NCBI GenBank assembly: GCA_028281945.1
Contig: JANQIW010000131.1
Location: 1 to 38,897, forward strand
Direction: 5' to 3'
DNA from: Prochloraceae cyanobacterium PL24a_bin.78
GTDB taxonomy: Bacteria > Cyanobacteriota > Cyanobacteriia > Cyanobacteriales > JANQIW01
Length of the DNA: 38,897 nt
A model generated the notes under the pieces. That model saw only the letters and a program-made list of their open reading frames with translations, was not told where the DNA came from and made no database searches. The translations under genes and the position numbers were made by a program. This document shows, piece by piece, positions 1-7,956 of the stretch. How positions within the stretch are numbered: position 1 is the first letter of the stretch; each line of letters opens with the position of its first letter.

Positions 1-168
1 GATTGGGAGAATGGGAGATTGGGAGAATGGGAGATTCGGGGAGTGGGAGATTGGGAGAATGGGTGGAATTGGGAGACTTGGGAGAAAAAGAGTGAATCTG
101 ATTACTGATTACTGATTACTGATTACTGATTACTTAAATCTTGGATGGGGAGAATAGGGAGAATAAGG
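1..168. repeat. Composite short tandem repeat block A
   Basis: Three repeat types follow one another. Positions 1-80 are degenerate octamers of the form GGGAGAAT/GGGAGATT. Positions 98-132 are five perfect copies of the heptamer CTGATTA. A linker reading TTAAATCTTGGATGGGG (134-150) then leads into more GGGAGAAT-like units (to 168). The same order, including the short 'gaaaaagagtg' linker at 83-94, recurs at 25.2-25.6 kb, so this is a repeat family rather than random low complexity. The G-rich part satisfies the four-G-run quadruplex pattern. No ORF here is credible. Confidence 0.85.
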
Positions 169-270
169 AAAAATAAATTAATCCAAATACTGAAATAATC
201 GATCAAGGGTTTTTTTGAAGAAATAATGTTCCTTTTATTTCCATGAATCTATAGTTTTTTTATCTTAAAT
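169..270. other. Short AT-rich spacer after the repeat block
   Basis: AT-rich sequence lies between repeat block A and the stop codon of dnaE-C. A T7 run follows 'caaggg' near 206-217, but no convincing stem-loop terminator precedes the run on either strand. Nothing else is recognised. Confidence 0.4.
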
Positions 271-1620
271 TTAATTGGAAGAAGGAATTAAATCTTGACC
301 TGAAGTACGAAAACCGGCATTATTTAAAGAGTTAGTTGCTGCTACAAGATCTTGTATCCAAAATTCTTGACTAAAAAGTACAAACTCTCGATGGATTCCA
401 TTAGTAATAATGGCAATAACGGGGAATTTACATTTATCTTTTTCACCGGAATGTTCTTCTAAAAGACTCTTAAGATTAGCTTGTTTGTTAATATCTAAAG
501 CTTCTTGGATAGACAATTCAATCATTAAAATTTTAACTTTATCAACAGATTCAATATCATCAACAATCAGTTGAAGTTTCTCTCGTTTATCGACTTTACC
601 CCTAATAACTAAAGGAATATCTGTTATCAAATGATCTTTAAGTTTAGAATAGGTTTTAGGGAAAACTACACCTTTAAAATCACCAGAAATATCTTCCATG
701 TGGAGATAAGCCATTTCTTCTCCTTCGCCTTTTTTAGTAATATGTTTTTTCACCAAAGATAAAATTACAACAACGGTAACTTTGAAGTTTTGCTTTTTTT
801 CAGCTAATTCATTAAGATTAGTTGGAGATAAAAGTTGACTAGCTTTTTGAATAAATTGGAGGGGATGTTGGGAAATATAAAAACCGATATATTCTTTTTC
901 TAATTTTAATTTTTCTTGAATGGAAAAATCCTCTACATTGGGAAGAGAAGGTGCGTCATCAAAGTTAATAGTATTGGTATCTTCTTCCACGGAATCAAAA
1001 ATATTTAATTGCCCTGTTTCTTTTTCTTGAAGGCGATTATGTGCCCATTTTATAACTACGTCTAAATATTCAATTAATTGTTTGCGGTTAGGATTAATAG
1101 AATCGAAAGCTCCAGTATATATTAAAGTTTCTAAAGAACGATGATTAACTGTTCCTAATTTGACTCGAACACAAAAATCAGCTAATGATTTGAAACTTCC
1201 CTCTGCTTCTTTTCTGGCTTGAAGAATATTATCTATTGCATTTTCTCCTAAGTTTTTAACTGCTGATAAACCATATAAGATTTTTCTGGTATTGGGAATG
1301 GGAACAAATTCTTTTTCACATTGATTAATATCAGGAGGTATTACTTCTATACCTAGTTTTTTACAACTTTCTCGATATGCTTCTATTTTGTCTTGATTGT
1401 CACTACTAGCTGTTAATAAAGCTGTCATATATTCAACTGGGTAATTGGCTTTGAGATAGGCTGTTTGATAGGTAATATAGGCATAGGCGGTTGAGTGGGA
1501 TTTGTTAAAACAATTGGATGCTATTAAACCGTTACTGAGGAGAAAGTTATGATCTTTTTCTACTCCTATGTCATAGACTTTTTCTGTTTTTAATAATTTC
1601 CGAGAGATGATTTTTACCAT
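271..1620 (-). CDS. dnaE: DNA polymerase III alpha subunit, C-terminal half, with split intein C-fragment
   Basis: This 449-residue protein is the C-terminal part of replicative DNA polymerase III alpha, encoded separately as in many cyanobacteria. Residues 1-36 are the C-fragment of a split DnaE intein: it starts MVKII, contains the DHNF block and ends ...LIASN. The first extein residue is Cys37, followed by FNKSHS, the canonical cyanobacterial junction. Protein trans-splicing with the N-half, encoded elsewhere and not in this window, would yield full-length DnaE. The 413-residue extein shows a helix-hairpin-helix-like stretch (about 117-135), a QLNIF sequence at 204-208 resembling the internal beta-clamp-binding motif, and an OB-fold region (about 279-356). 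The length is close to known dnaE-C genes and no frameshift is visible. Splicing itself is inferred. Confidence 0.96.
   Translation of the reverse strand: MVKIISRKLLKTEKVYDIGVEKDHNFLLSNGLIASNCFNKSHSTAYAYITYQTAYLKANYPVEYMTALLTASSDNQDKIEAYRESCKKLGIEVIPPDINQCEKEFVPIPNTRKILYGLSAVKNLGENAIDNILQARKEAEGSFKSLADFCVRVKLGTVNHRSLETLIYTGAFDSINPNRKQLIEYLDVVIKWAHNRLQEKETGQLNIFDSVEEDTNTINFDDAPSLPNVEDFSIQEKLKLEKEYIGFYISQHPLQFIQKASQLLSPTNLNELAEKKQNFKVTVVVILSLVKKHITKKGEGEEMAYLHMEDISGDFKGVVFPKTYSKLKDHLITDIPLVIRGKVDKREKLQLIVDDIESVDKVKILMIELSIQEALDINKQANLKSLLEEHSGEKDKCKFPVIAIITNGIHREFVLFSQEFWIQDLVAATNSLNNAGFRTSGQDLIPSSN
1513..1620 (-). other. Split DnaE intein C-fragment (IntC) coding segment
   Basis: These 36 codons encode the intein part of dnaE-C. 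They contain the conserved His-Asn of block F (DHNF) and the terminal Ala-Ser-Asn, where Asn cyclisation releases the intein. The +1 Cys codon lies at 1510-1512. Length and motif match the well-studied Synechocystis and Nostoc DnaE IntC fragments. There is no homing endonuclease, as expected for this split class. Confidence 0.95.
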
Positions 1621-1971
1621 GGTTTTTCTTGAACTATTTTTAGTTATTTTATCAAATTATCTTTGGAGATATTTTCTATAATTTTTTCTTTTTTCTATTT
1701 CCGAAAATCTAATTAATTTAATTTAATTTAATAGTTATGGAATTGTTCTTGATTATTAATTTTAATTTATTAAGAATTTATTACTACAGAAAATTTTAGT
1801 AGATCTTTATCAAGTAATATGAGGCAAATTTGCAAAATAAAAGTCATTATTGTTATTAATTCTCTATAGATATATATTCTTAAAATTGTGTTCAAAGTGG
1901 TATAATTTTCTCGCTATAGATTTACAAAATTTATAGCTTAGTATGGAGATAAATTACCCCCGGTAGAGAAT
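1621..1971. other. AT-rich divergent intergenic region between dnaE-C and thioredoxin
   Basis: This 351-base spacer lies upstream of both dnaE-C (minus) and the thioredoxin gene (plus), so it must carry both promoters. The clearest signal is an extended -10 box on the plus strand (annotated separately). A TTTAA-type tract lies at about 1710-1733. No small ORF, RNA gene or repeat is recognised. Confidence 0.5.
1898..1906 (+). promoter_or_regulatory. Candidate extended -10 promoter of the thioredoxin gene
   Basis: TGG-TATAAT is a perfect -10 hexamer with the extended TGN element. It lies 66 bases before the thioredoxin ATG. No good -35 hexamer stands 16-18 bases upstream, which is typical of extended -10 promoters. 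Predicted from sequence only. Confidence 0.5.
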
Positions 1972-2289
1972 ATGACAGCATCTTATATTAGTGATCAAGA
2001 ATTTAACGAGTTTTTAAGCCAAGAAGGAGTTTTAGTGGTGGATTATACCGCTAGTTGGTGTGGCCCTTGCAAAATTATTGCTCCTTATATCGATCGCTTG
2101 GCAGAAGAATATGGCGATCGCGCTAGGGTTGTGAAAATAGATTTAGATCAAAATAAAGAAAATGCTAAAAAATTTAAAATTCGGAGTATTCCTGCGGTTT
2201 TGATGTTTAAAAATGGTGAGATGGTAGAGAATTTAGTAGGGAAAAAACCCTATGAAACTTTCTCGGAAACTCTTGATCAGTATGTTTAA
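1972..2289 (+). CDS. trxA: Thioredoxin
   Basis: This 105-residue protein is a single thioredoxin fold with active site WCGPC at residues 29-33 and the cis-proline in the RSIPAV segment (Pro74). It reduces protein disulfides in the cytoplasm using electrons from ferredoxin- or NADPH-thioredoxin reductase, and in cyanobacteria links the light state to enzyme activity. There is no signal peptide, so it is cytoplasmic. The Ala-Ser before WCGPC and the C-terminal segment do not let me assign an m, x or y subtype. It is apparently monocistronic, with an extended -10 upstream and a hairpin terminator downstream. One complete HIP1 octamer (GCGATCGC) lies inside the gene at 2114-2121. Confidence 0.93.
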   Translation: MTASYISDQEFNEFLSQEGVLVVDYTASWCGPCKIIAPYIDRLAEEYGDRARVVKIDLDQNKENAKKFKIRSIPAVLMFKNGEMVENLVGKKPYETFSETLDQYV

Positions 2290-2317
2290 TTAATTATCTT
2301 TAAAAATGTAAGATAAC

Positions 2318-2363
2318 TTTCCAAATTGATAATCTAAGAGTTAGGTTTAATTTGGAAATTTTT
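2318..2363 (+). terminator. Rho-independent-type terminator after thioredoxin
   Basis: A perfect 10-bp inverted repeat, TTTCCAAATT at 2318-2327 and AATTTGGAAA at 2349-2358, encloses a 21-base loop and runs into five T at 2359-2363. It lies 29 bases after the thioredoxin stop. The stem is AT-rich, so its strength is uncertain. Confidence 0.6.
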
Positions 2364-2422
2364 GATAAATTGCATAAGATGTAATTAGGAATACTTAAAA
2401 TCTCTATTTTATACCTAAAGTG

Positions 2423-3277
2423 ATGAAATCTTATTTAGCTGCAGCAATCCAAATGACTAGCACTCCAGACTTGGAGCAAAATTTAGTTGAGGCTGAAGAA
2501 TGGATTAATATGGCTGCACGTCAAGGAGCACAATTAATTGGTTTACCAGAAAATTTTTCTTTCTTAGGGAAAGATACGGATAAAATTTCTCAAGTTGAAT
2601 CTATTGCCAATTCTACGGAAAAATTTCTCAAAACTATGGCCCAACGTTACCAAGTTACAATTCTGGGAGGAGGTTTTCCTAGTCCTGTAGCTGGTGATGT
2701 CACTAAAGTCTATAATACAGCACTTTTAATCGATCCTACTGGATCTGAATTAGCACGCTATCATAAGGCTTATTTATTTGATGTTAATGTGCCTGATGGC
2801 AATACTTATCAAGAATCTAACACTGTAATGGCGGGTGAATACTATCCTCCAGTTATTGAATCTGAAAATTTTGGAAAATTAGGATTATCTATTTGTTATG
2901 ATATTCGTTTTCCTGAATTATATCGCTATTTATCAGAAAAAGGAACAGATGTTATTTTTATTCCTGCTGCTTTCACTGCTTATACAGGAAAAGATCATTG
3001 GCAAATCTTAATACAAGCTAGAGCAATTGAGAATACTTGTTATATTATTGCTCCTGCTCAAACTGGTAATCACTATGAACGACGTTATACTCATGGTCAT
3101 GCTATGATTGTAGATCCTTGGGGGACAATTTTAGCCGATGCTGGAGATCAACCGGGAATTGCTCTTGCTGAAATTAATCCTATTCGTATTGAACAAGTTC
3201 GTCGTCAAATGCCTTCTTTGAAGCATAAACGTTCTTTATCTCTTCGAGAATCTTCTCAAGAGTTATCTTTAACTTAA
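2423..3277 (+). CDS. Carbon-nitrogen hydrolase (nitrilase superfamily, Nit1/deaminated-glutathione-amidase type)
   Basis: A nitrilase-superfamily amidase of 284 residues from the ATG at 2423; a GTG directly before it (2420) could add one residue. The catalytic triad is visible: Glu43 in LPENF, Lys115 in YHKAYLFD and Cys158 in SICYDIRFPELYR. The phrase NTYQESNT and the YDIRFPELYR block match the Nit1 branch, whose members hydrolyse deaminated glutathione or related omega-amides, a metabolite-repair function. Length is normal (about 270-290) and no signal peptide is present, so it is cytosolic. The exact substrate cannot be read from sequence. It is followed after 12 bases by repeat copy 1 of the DUF29-flanking element. 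Confidence 0.85.
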   Translation: MKSYLAAAIQMTSTPDLEQNLVEAEEWINMAARQGAQLIGLPENFSFLGKDTDKISQVESIANSTEKFLKTMAQRYQVTILGGGFPSPVAGDVTKVYNTALLIDPTGSELARYHKAYLFDVNVPDGNTYQESNTVMAGEYYPPVIESENFGKLGLSICYDIRFPELYRYLSEKGTDVIFIPAAFTAYTGKDHWQILIQARAIENTCYIIAPAQTGNHYERRYTHGHAMIVDPWGTILADAGDQPGIALAEINPIRIEQVRRQMPSLKHKRSLSLRESSQELSLT

Positions 3278-3289
3278 TTTACTTGGCAG

Positions 3290-3395
3290 TTAATCTTGAA
3301 ATAAGATAAATTTTTGTAGAGAGAATTGACGGGAATTTAGGTATTTAACCAAGATAATCAAGTTTTTTAAACTACCTAACACCTATTAATTCTCC
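3290..3395. repeat. Structured intergenic repeat, copy 1 (left of the DUF29 gene)
   Basis: A ~105-bp sequence repeated in direct orientation at 3961-4064. The core 3316-3395 differs from copy 2 by a handful of substitutions and small indels. The ends are complementary (AGAGAATT near 3320 and AATTCTC near 3389) and an inner TTAGGT/ACCTAA pair nests inside, so the element could fold as one long hairpin. It starts 13 bases after the amidase stop codon. MITE-like or repeated-terminator identity is inference. Confidence 0.75.
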
Positions 3396-3452
3396 CATTT
3401 TATTGCTATCTTTGAATAGGATCTATTTAAAAAAGAAATAATATTATAAACT

Positions 3453-3932
3453 ATGGTGACTCAAATTCAGAAGATAAAGGATCTATATCTTAAAGATTTT
3501 GTGCTTTGGGTGGATATAACCAGTGAGCAAATTCGACAAAGAAATTGGGAAAATCTCGATTGGGAAAATCTATTAGAGGAAGTGTTAGCTTTGGGAAGAG
3601 AACAACGACATAAGGTGGAAAGTTACTTATTAAGATTAGTCATTCACCTTCTCTTATATCGATATTGGCAAACTGAAAAAGTATGGTCTGGGAAAGGATG
3701 GGAAAAGGAAATTGATAATTTTAGGATCGAACTAGATTTACTTTTGGAATCAAAAACTCTTTATAATTATTTTCTCTCTAAAATTGATATTATATATCAG
3801 AAAGCTAGAAAAAATGCTATTCGTAAGTCTAAACTTTCTCCAGAAATATTTCCTGAGAATTCCCCTTTTTCCGTAGAAGAATTGTTAGATTTTGGATTTT
3901 TACCTGAATCTGATGAATTTAATTCCTATTAA
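3453..3932 (+). CDS. DUF29 family protein
   Basis: This 159-residue protein has the typical DUF29 layout: an N-terminal LYLKDFVLWVDITSEQIRQ segment, a WENLLEEVLALGREQR segment, and a helical stretch rich in Leu, Arg and His (VESYLLRLVIHLLLYRYW). DUF29 proteins are abundant in cyanobacteria, often in many copies, and have no established biochemical function. No membrane segment, signal peptide or catalytic motif is seen. The gene is framed by two direct copies of a structured ~105-bp repeat, which suggests a cassette-like unit or repeated insertion at gene ends. There is no adjacent transposase. Confidence 0.85.
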   Translation: MVTQIQKIKDLYLKDFVLWVDITSEQIRQRNWENLDWENLLEEVLALGREQRHKVESYLLRLVIHLLLYRYWQTEKVWSGKGWEKEIDNFRIELDLLLESKTLYNYFLSKIDIIYQKARKNAIRKSKLSPEIFPENSPFSVEELLDFGFLPESDEFNSY

Positions 3933-3960
3933 TTTCTTTTTACTGTTATTTTTTTATTAA

Positions 3961-4064
3961 TTAATCTTGAATAATCTGAAATTCTGTAGAGAGAATTGAC
4001 AGGAATTTAGGTATTTGACCAAGATAGTCAAGTTTTTTAACAACCTAAAACCTATTAATTCTCT
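3961..4064. repeat. Structured intergenic repeat, copy 2 (right of the DUF29 gene)
   Basis: Second copy of the element at 3290-3395, in the same orientation. Nested pairing is clearest here: AGAGAATT (3990-3997) with AATTCTCT (4057-4064), TTTAGGT (4006-4012) with ACCTAAA (4043-4049), and a small inner hairpin TTGAC (4015-4019) with GTCAA (4027-4031). It starts 28 bases after the DUF29 stop and ends 11 bases before the stop codon of the convergent DUF3352 gene. Confidence 0.75.
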
Positions 4065-4075
4065 TAACCTTATAG

Positions 4076-5797
4076 CTACTCTTCTAAACCAAGTCTTAAA
4101 AATACAGAACTACGTCTTACACCATTTTCAGCACCTTCGCTACTGAGAGTAAGGGATTGTAAATTATCAAACAGAGGTTTAACTGGCAATTCCAAAACTT
4201 TGATTAAAGGAATTTTACTAGCCAAAAGTGGATCTATTTCTTGCCAATCCACATAAAAATAACCATCATTATTTTGGGATAAAGCCTCAATACTTAGCTG
4301 AAATTTCTCACTTGTTAATAAAGAATTCTCACCAGCTTGTAGTGCTTCTTCTAAAGCTTCTACGGAAGTAGCAAAAATTTCATAATTACCCATACTGACG
4401 TGTGCTCCTTTGACTTCTGTATCTAAACGAGTCATGGGCTTGTCTTTACCTTTTTTGTTATTGGTTTTGTTATCGGCATTATCTTCTTTTGTACTTAACT
4501 TAGTCCAGCTAGTTATTTCTTGATCTAATATTGGGATATTTACTACGTTTAAATCTCGATCGATTGCTAGACTATCTAATTTTTCAATAGGATTATTTTC
4601 TTCGGAAATAGATGGTTTTTCTGCTACAAATACCCAATCTAACTCAGTATTTTTAGTTTCTGGTAGCAAAGCAAGGGCATATTCTCCTTTTACCCAACTA
4701 AAAATATCTTCAGGTAAATCTATTTGAAAAGGACTCTGAATAAAATCTATGCCTTGAGTAATGATTTGTTGCAGAGGACTATCGGTATCTAAACCTGTAT
4801 TTACTTGATTCCAGAAGTTATTTAAATCAGTCCCTGCCGCTGTTAAAATACTATCAGCTGGAATATATTGTAAAGCTTGTACTGGTTGGGATAAAGCTGG
4901 TTGTTTTTCAATCTCTTCATCTGTGACACCATATAAAGCAGTTTCTGCCACTAATCCTTGAGGTTTAAGAGAAAGACTCACTGTCAACATCTGTTTAACT
5001 TCGGGAATTTCTGGAATTGGAGCGTTAGCTATCCAAGCGGAAATGGCAGGAAGATTGACATAAACAACACCAATTTTAGGATCTTCAATAGTTTTTAAAG
5101 CATCTTGATAGGCGGGAGAATTATTTAAATTTAGATTTTCTACTTGAACGTTATTAATAGCATCTCTTAAAACTTTTGGATGATTGGCAAATAAAACATA
5201 ATCTCCTACTACTGCACTAGCAAGAATTTTACTGTTAGGTTGTGGGCTTAGGGAGTTTTTGTAAATAAGATTAACTCCTTTATACTCTTCAAAAGCTAGA
5301 TCGTATGTGCCAGCAATGGCATCTTGAGTATATGCTAATTGTAATTCTTCTTTGGCTAATTCTTCATCTTCTGTAGCTGCAATGAGTAAATAACCCGGTT
5401 GCACTCCATTTGATTCATCTCGATCGTAATCTAAGGAAGTCACCGCCAGAGTAACTTCATCTCCTAACCAAGGTTTAATATCCCTTTCATAATCTAAATT
5501 GGTATTTGCTAGTAAATTCTTTTTCAATTGGGATAGCTCAAATTTTGATCGCCGTCTTTCTTTTGGTAAGGCTACTACTTGACGAAAATTTTCGAGGCGA
5601 TCGGGGTTTACGAGTAAAGATAACATTACTGGAGCTTGATTGGGAACAAACATTGCTGCTTTTGGATTGTCAGTTATTCCTCCTTCAATTAAATTAAGAG
5701 GGCTTTTTTGAATAATCCAATAAAAACTACCAACAGCTACTGAGATGAGAATTACAGATACAACTGCCAGAGTAATAAAAAAAGAACGAGGTTTCAT
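4076..5797 (-). CDS. DUF3352 domain-containing membrane-anchored protein
   Basis: A 573-residue protein with one N-terminal transmembrane segment (about residues 8-29) and no other hydrophobic span. The rest is therefore probably in the periplasm or thylakoid lumen. The FVPNQAPVMLSLLVNPDRLE start of the soluble part and the repeated 'WLGDEVTLAV' and 'WVKGEYALAL' elements match the DUF3352 family, which is widespread in cyanobacteria and of unknown function. A Lys/Asn-rich low-complexity insert (KTNNKKGKDK, about 444-455) sits between two structured halves. The length is normal for the family. It is convergent with the DUF29 gene and starts 52 bases after the stop of the HAD hydrolase gene upstream of it. 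Confidence 0.85.
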   Translation of the reverse strand: MKPRSFFITLAVVSVILISVAVGSFYWIIQKSPLNLIEGGITDNPKAAMFVPNQAPVMLSLLVNPDRLENFRQVVALPKERRRSKFELSQLKKNLLANTNLDYERDIKPWLGDEVTLAVTSLDYDRDESNGVQPGYLLIAATEDEELAKEELQLAYTQDAIAGTYDLAFEEYKGVNLIYKNSLSPQPNSKILASAVVGDYVLFANHPKVLRDAINNVQVENLNLNNSPAYQDALKTIEDPKIGVVYVNLPAISAWIANAPIPEIPEVKQMLTVSLSLKPQGLVAETALYGVTDEEIEKQPALSQPVQALQYIPADSILTAAGTDLNNFWNQVNTGLDTDSPLQQIITQGIDFIQSPFQIDLPEDIFSWVKGEYALALLPETKNTELDWVFVAEKPSISEENNPIEKLDSLAIDRDLNVVNIPILDQEITSWTKLSTKEDNADNKTNNKKGKDKPMTRLDTEVKGAHVSMGNYEIFATSVEALEEALQAGENSLLTSEKFQLSIEALSQNNDGYFYVDWQEIDPLLASKIPLIKVLELPVKPLFDNLQSLTLSSEGAENGVRRSSVFLRLGLEE

Positions 5798-5849
5798 CGG
5801 CGATCTTCATAATTAGTTGAGCTAAACAAACTTAATGTTATTCTATTTT

Positions 5850-6533
5850 TCACCGCTTTATCAAGAAAGGTTTAATACCTACTCCTTGGGCACCATGATA
5901 ATCATCGTTGAGACTGTCTCCAATGTGCCAAGCATCTTGGGGATGGCATTGATGTTTAGCTAAGGCGGTGGTGAATATTTCGGCTTCTGGTTTAGCTGCG
6001 CCTGCTAGGGAAGAAATAGTTACACTCTGAAAATATTGTTTTAAATTTAGTGCTTCTAAAACTTTGTATAGACGAGTATCAAAATTGGAAATTATACCTA
6101 GTTCCATTTTTTCTTTTTGCCAAGTCTGCAATACTTCTGTCACGTCTGGATATACATACCAAGGATTGGCGGTGGCAAAGTAATGATACAAATGGTAAAA
6201 TGCGGCATTAAAGTCTGAAAATAAATCTATGGCTGAAACTAGAGTAAAAGTTTGTTTGACAATGGCTTTCCACCATAAAAATTCGTATTTGGGTATTAGC
6301 TTTAATTGTACCCCTGGAAATGCTGGAGGTGGTGATGCTGTGAAACTTTGAATAAAAGCTTGATCTAAACTTTTAGCATCTACTTTTACCCCCATTTGTT
6401 GGGCAATTTTACTATAGATTTCTCCTACAGTTCCTTTAATACCAAATAAAGTACCTACTGCGTCTAAAAATATGACTTTTGGTTTTTCTATCTCTACAAG
6501 TTGATGATTAATTGTTGATAGTTTATGGTTCAT
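5850..6533 (-). CDS. HAD-superfamily hydrolase, subfamily IA (REG-2/HDHD3-like)
   Basis: A 227-residue HAD phosphatase-type protein. Motif I is DAVGTLF (Asp24), in the DAxGTL style of the REG-2/HDHD3 branch rather than DxDGT. Motif II is in GIISNFDTR, motif III is Lys in AAKPEAEIF, and motif IV is HIGDSLNDD. An alpha-helical cap lies between motifs I and II. The substrate is unknown; such enzymes act on small phosphorylated metabolites. The first ~17 residues (MNHKLSTINHQL...) look like low-complexity leader sequence, but no later in-frame start precedes motif I, so the annotated ATG is retained. The gene is 52 bases upstream of DUF3352. Confidence 0.88.
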   Translation of the reverse strand: MNHKLSTINHQLVEIEKPKVIFLDAVGTLFGIKGTVGEIYSKIAQQMGVKVDAKSLDQAFIQSFTASPPPAFPGVQLKLIPKYEFLWWKAIVKQTFTLVSAIDLFSDFNAAFYHLYHYFATANPWYVYPDVTEVLQTWQKEKMELGIISNFDTRLYKVLEALNLKQYFQSVTISSLAGAAKPEAEIFTTALAKHQCHPQDAWHIGDSLNDDYHGAQGVGIKPFLIKR

Positions 6534-6614
6534 TAGGGAATTTTTTTTAGTTATTTTGGTTTGATTTTTTAATAGGAAAATTGCCGTAATTGCCTTTTTA
6601 AATTAACGATTATT

Positions 6615-7799
6615 TTAACTATTAATCAATTCTAAAAGGGGTTGAGTTGCCCAATTTAAACCGACGTTGAGTTTATGTTTTAAGGTTGGCATACGATAGA
6701 GATAAACTAAACGTCTGGCTACAGAGGCGGGAATTCCTGCTAATTTAATACCTAATCCTACCAAGGTGGCATTATCTATTCCTAAAGTCATCATTTCTCC
6801 TAAGTTTTGATAACTAAATGGCAATAGAGGCCTACCGGTAATTGATGCCCAAATATTCCAGGCACAATAATCTGCTTGTTGTAATGCTGCTTGGGCTGTT
6901 GTTGGGACTTTTTGTCCTGATTTATCTAGGCATTCTGCTGCATCTCCTAGGGCAAAAATTTCTGGATGATCTATTACTTGTAGGGTTGAATTAACTTTTA
7001 ATTGTCCATTTTGATTGGATTTTAAGGGTAATGTTTTGATTAATTCTAATACTTGATTTCCTACTGTCCAAAGTACTATATCTACTGGAATTGTATCTAC
7101 TTTTCCTTTATAAAGTAGGGAGATTTGATCTGCTTCTACTGATTCTACTTCTGTTTGTAAATCCATCCAAATTCTTTTTGATTCTAAGGTTTTGGTGGCT
7201 ATTTCTTGATTGAATTGACTACTATTTTTGAGGATATTTTCTCCTCTATCAATTAGGCGCACTCTACCTCTCTCTCCTAGTCGATCGGCTATTTTACAGG
7301 CTAATTCTACGCCGCTATAACCGCCACCTACGATTGCTACGCGAATTTTTTCTTTATTTGATTTTTCTTCGATTCTTAATTTTTCTTGTAATTGGTAGGC
7401 ATCTGATAAATTGCGGAAAGTTATTGCATGGGATGAGGCTCCGGGGACTATTTCTACGGGGGTTTTTCCTCCTAATGCTACTACTAGTTGATCATATTGA
7501 TAAGAAATTTCTTTTTCACATTGGATTTCTTTGGATTCGATCTCAATTTTTGTAATATTAGCTTGTTTAAATTTTATTTTTGTATCGGCTAGTAATTCTT
7601 CGATGGGGGGGGCTATTTCCCAACTTTGTAATTCTCCTGTTACTAATTCATATAGTAAAGGTGAAAATAAAAACCTATCATTTTTATCGATAATGGTAAT
7701 TTCAGGTGGTTCTTGACTTGACCAATATAATTCATTTAACCGTAGGGCTGTATAAAGTCCTCCAAAGCCGCCACCTAGAATACAAACTTTTTTAGTCAT
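6615..7799 (-). CDS. ndbB: Type II NAD(P)H dehydrogenase, NdbB-like (candidate demethylphylloquinone reductase)
   Basis: A 394-residue flavoprotein with two Rossmann folds: FAD-binding GGGFGG at residues 9-14 and NAD(P)-binding GGGYSG at 158-163. The second FAD contact (IFALGDAAE) and the quinone-side QADYCAWNIW segment follow. It transfers electrons from NAD(P)H to a membrane quinone without pumping protons. The short length and lack of a long C-terminal extension fit NdbB better than NdbA or NdbC. In Synechocystis NdbB reduces demethylphylloquinone in vitamin K1 synthesis. The C-terminal amphipathic stretch (LNVGLNWATQPLLELI) probably anchors the protein to the membrane surface. Subtype assignment is from remembered homology. 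Confidence 0.85.
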   Translation of the reverse strand: MTKKVCILGGGFGGLYTALRLNELYWSSQEPPEITIIDKNDRFLFSPLLYELVTGELQSWEIAPPIEELLADTKIKFKQANITKIEIESKEIQCEKEISYQYDQLVVALGGKTPVEIVPGASSHAITFRNLSDAYQLQEKLRIEEKSNKEKIRVAIVGGGYSGVELACKIADRLGERGRVRLIDRGENILKNSSQFNQEIATKTLESKRIWMDLQTEVESVEADQISLLYKGKVDTIPVDIVLWTVGNQVLELIKTLPLKSNQNGQLKVNSTLQVIDHPEIFALGDAAECLDKSGQKVPTTAQAALQQADYCAWNIWASITGRPLLPFSYQNLGEMMTLGIDNATLVGLGIKLAGIPASVARRLVYLYRMPTLKHKLNVGLNWATQPLLELINS

Positions 7800-7956
7800 A
7801 AGATTTTAAATTGGAGTAAGATTGTCATTAAGCTATTTTTAGCATAGCACTTATCAAATTTTTTTGGGATTTTGTAGTAATATTTTTTTTAAGAAGTTGT
7901 TAACTTTTAATCTCAATATTTTTTAAGCTTGATTAATGTTGTTCTGTTATGTTATT

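Noticed and set aside
98..132. Possible CRISPR-like array (tandem CTGATTA heptamers)
   Set aside because: Units are seven bases, contiguous and without spacers; no cas genes are present. These are simple tandem repeats.
3290..4064. Complete transposon around the DUF29 gene
   Set aside because: The flanking repeats are in direct orientation and no transposase or clear target-site duplication is visible, so only a repeat pair is claimed.
5850..6533. Phosphoglycolate phosphatase for the HAD protein
   Set aside because: Motif I is DAVGTLF rather than the DxDGTLxDS of Gph, and no specific substrate residues can be identified; only the family level is supported.
7334..7716. Plus-strand ORFs opposite the NDH-2 gene
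   Set aside because: They are shadows of a well-supported minus-strand gene and have no family features.
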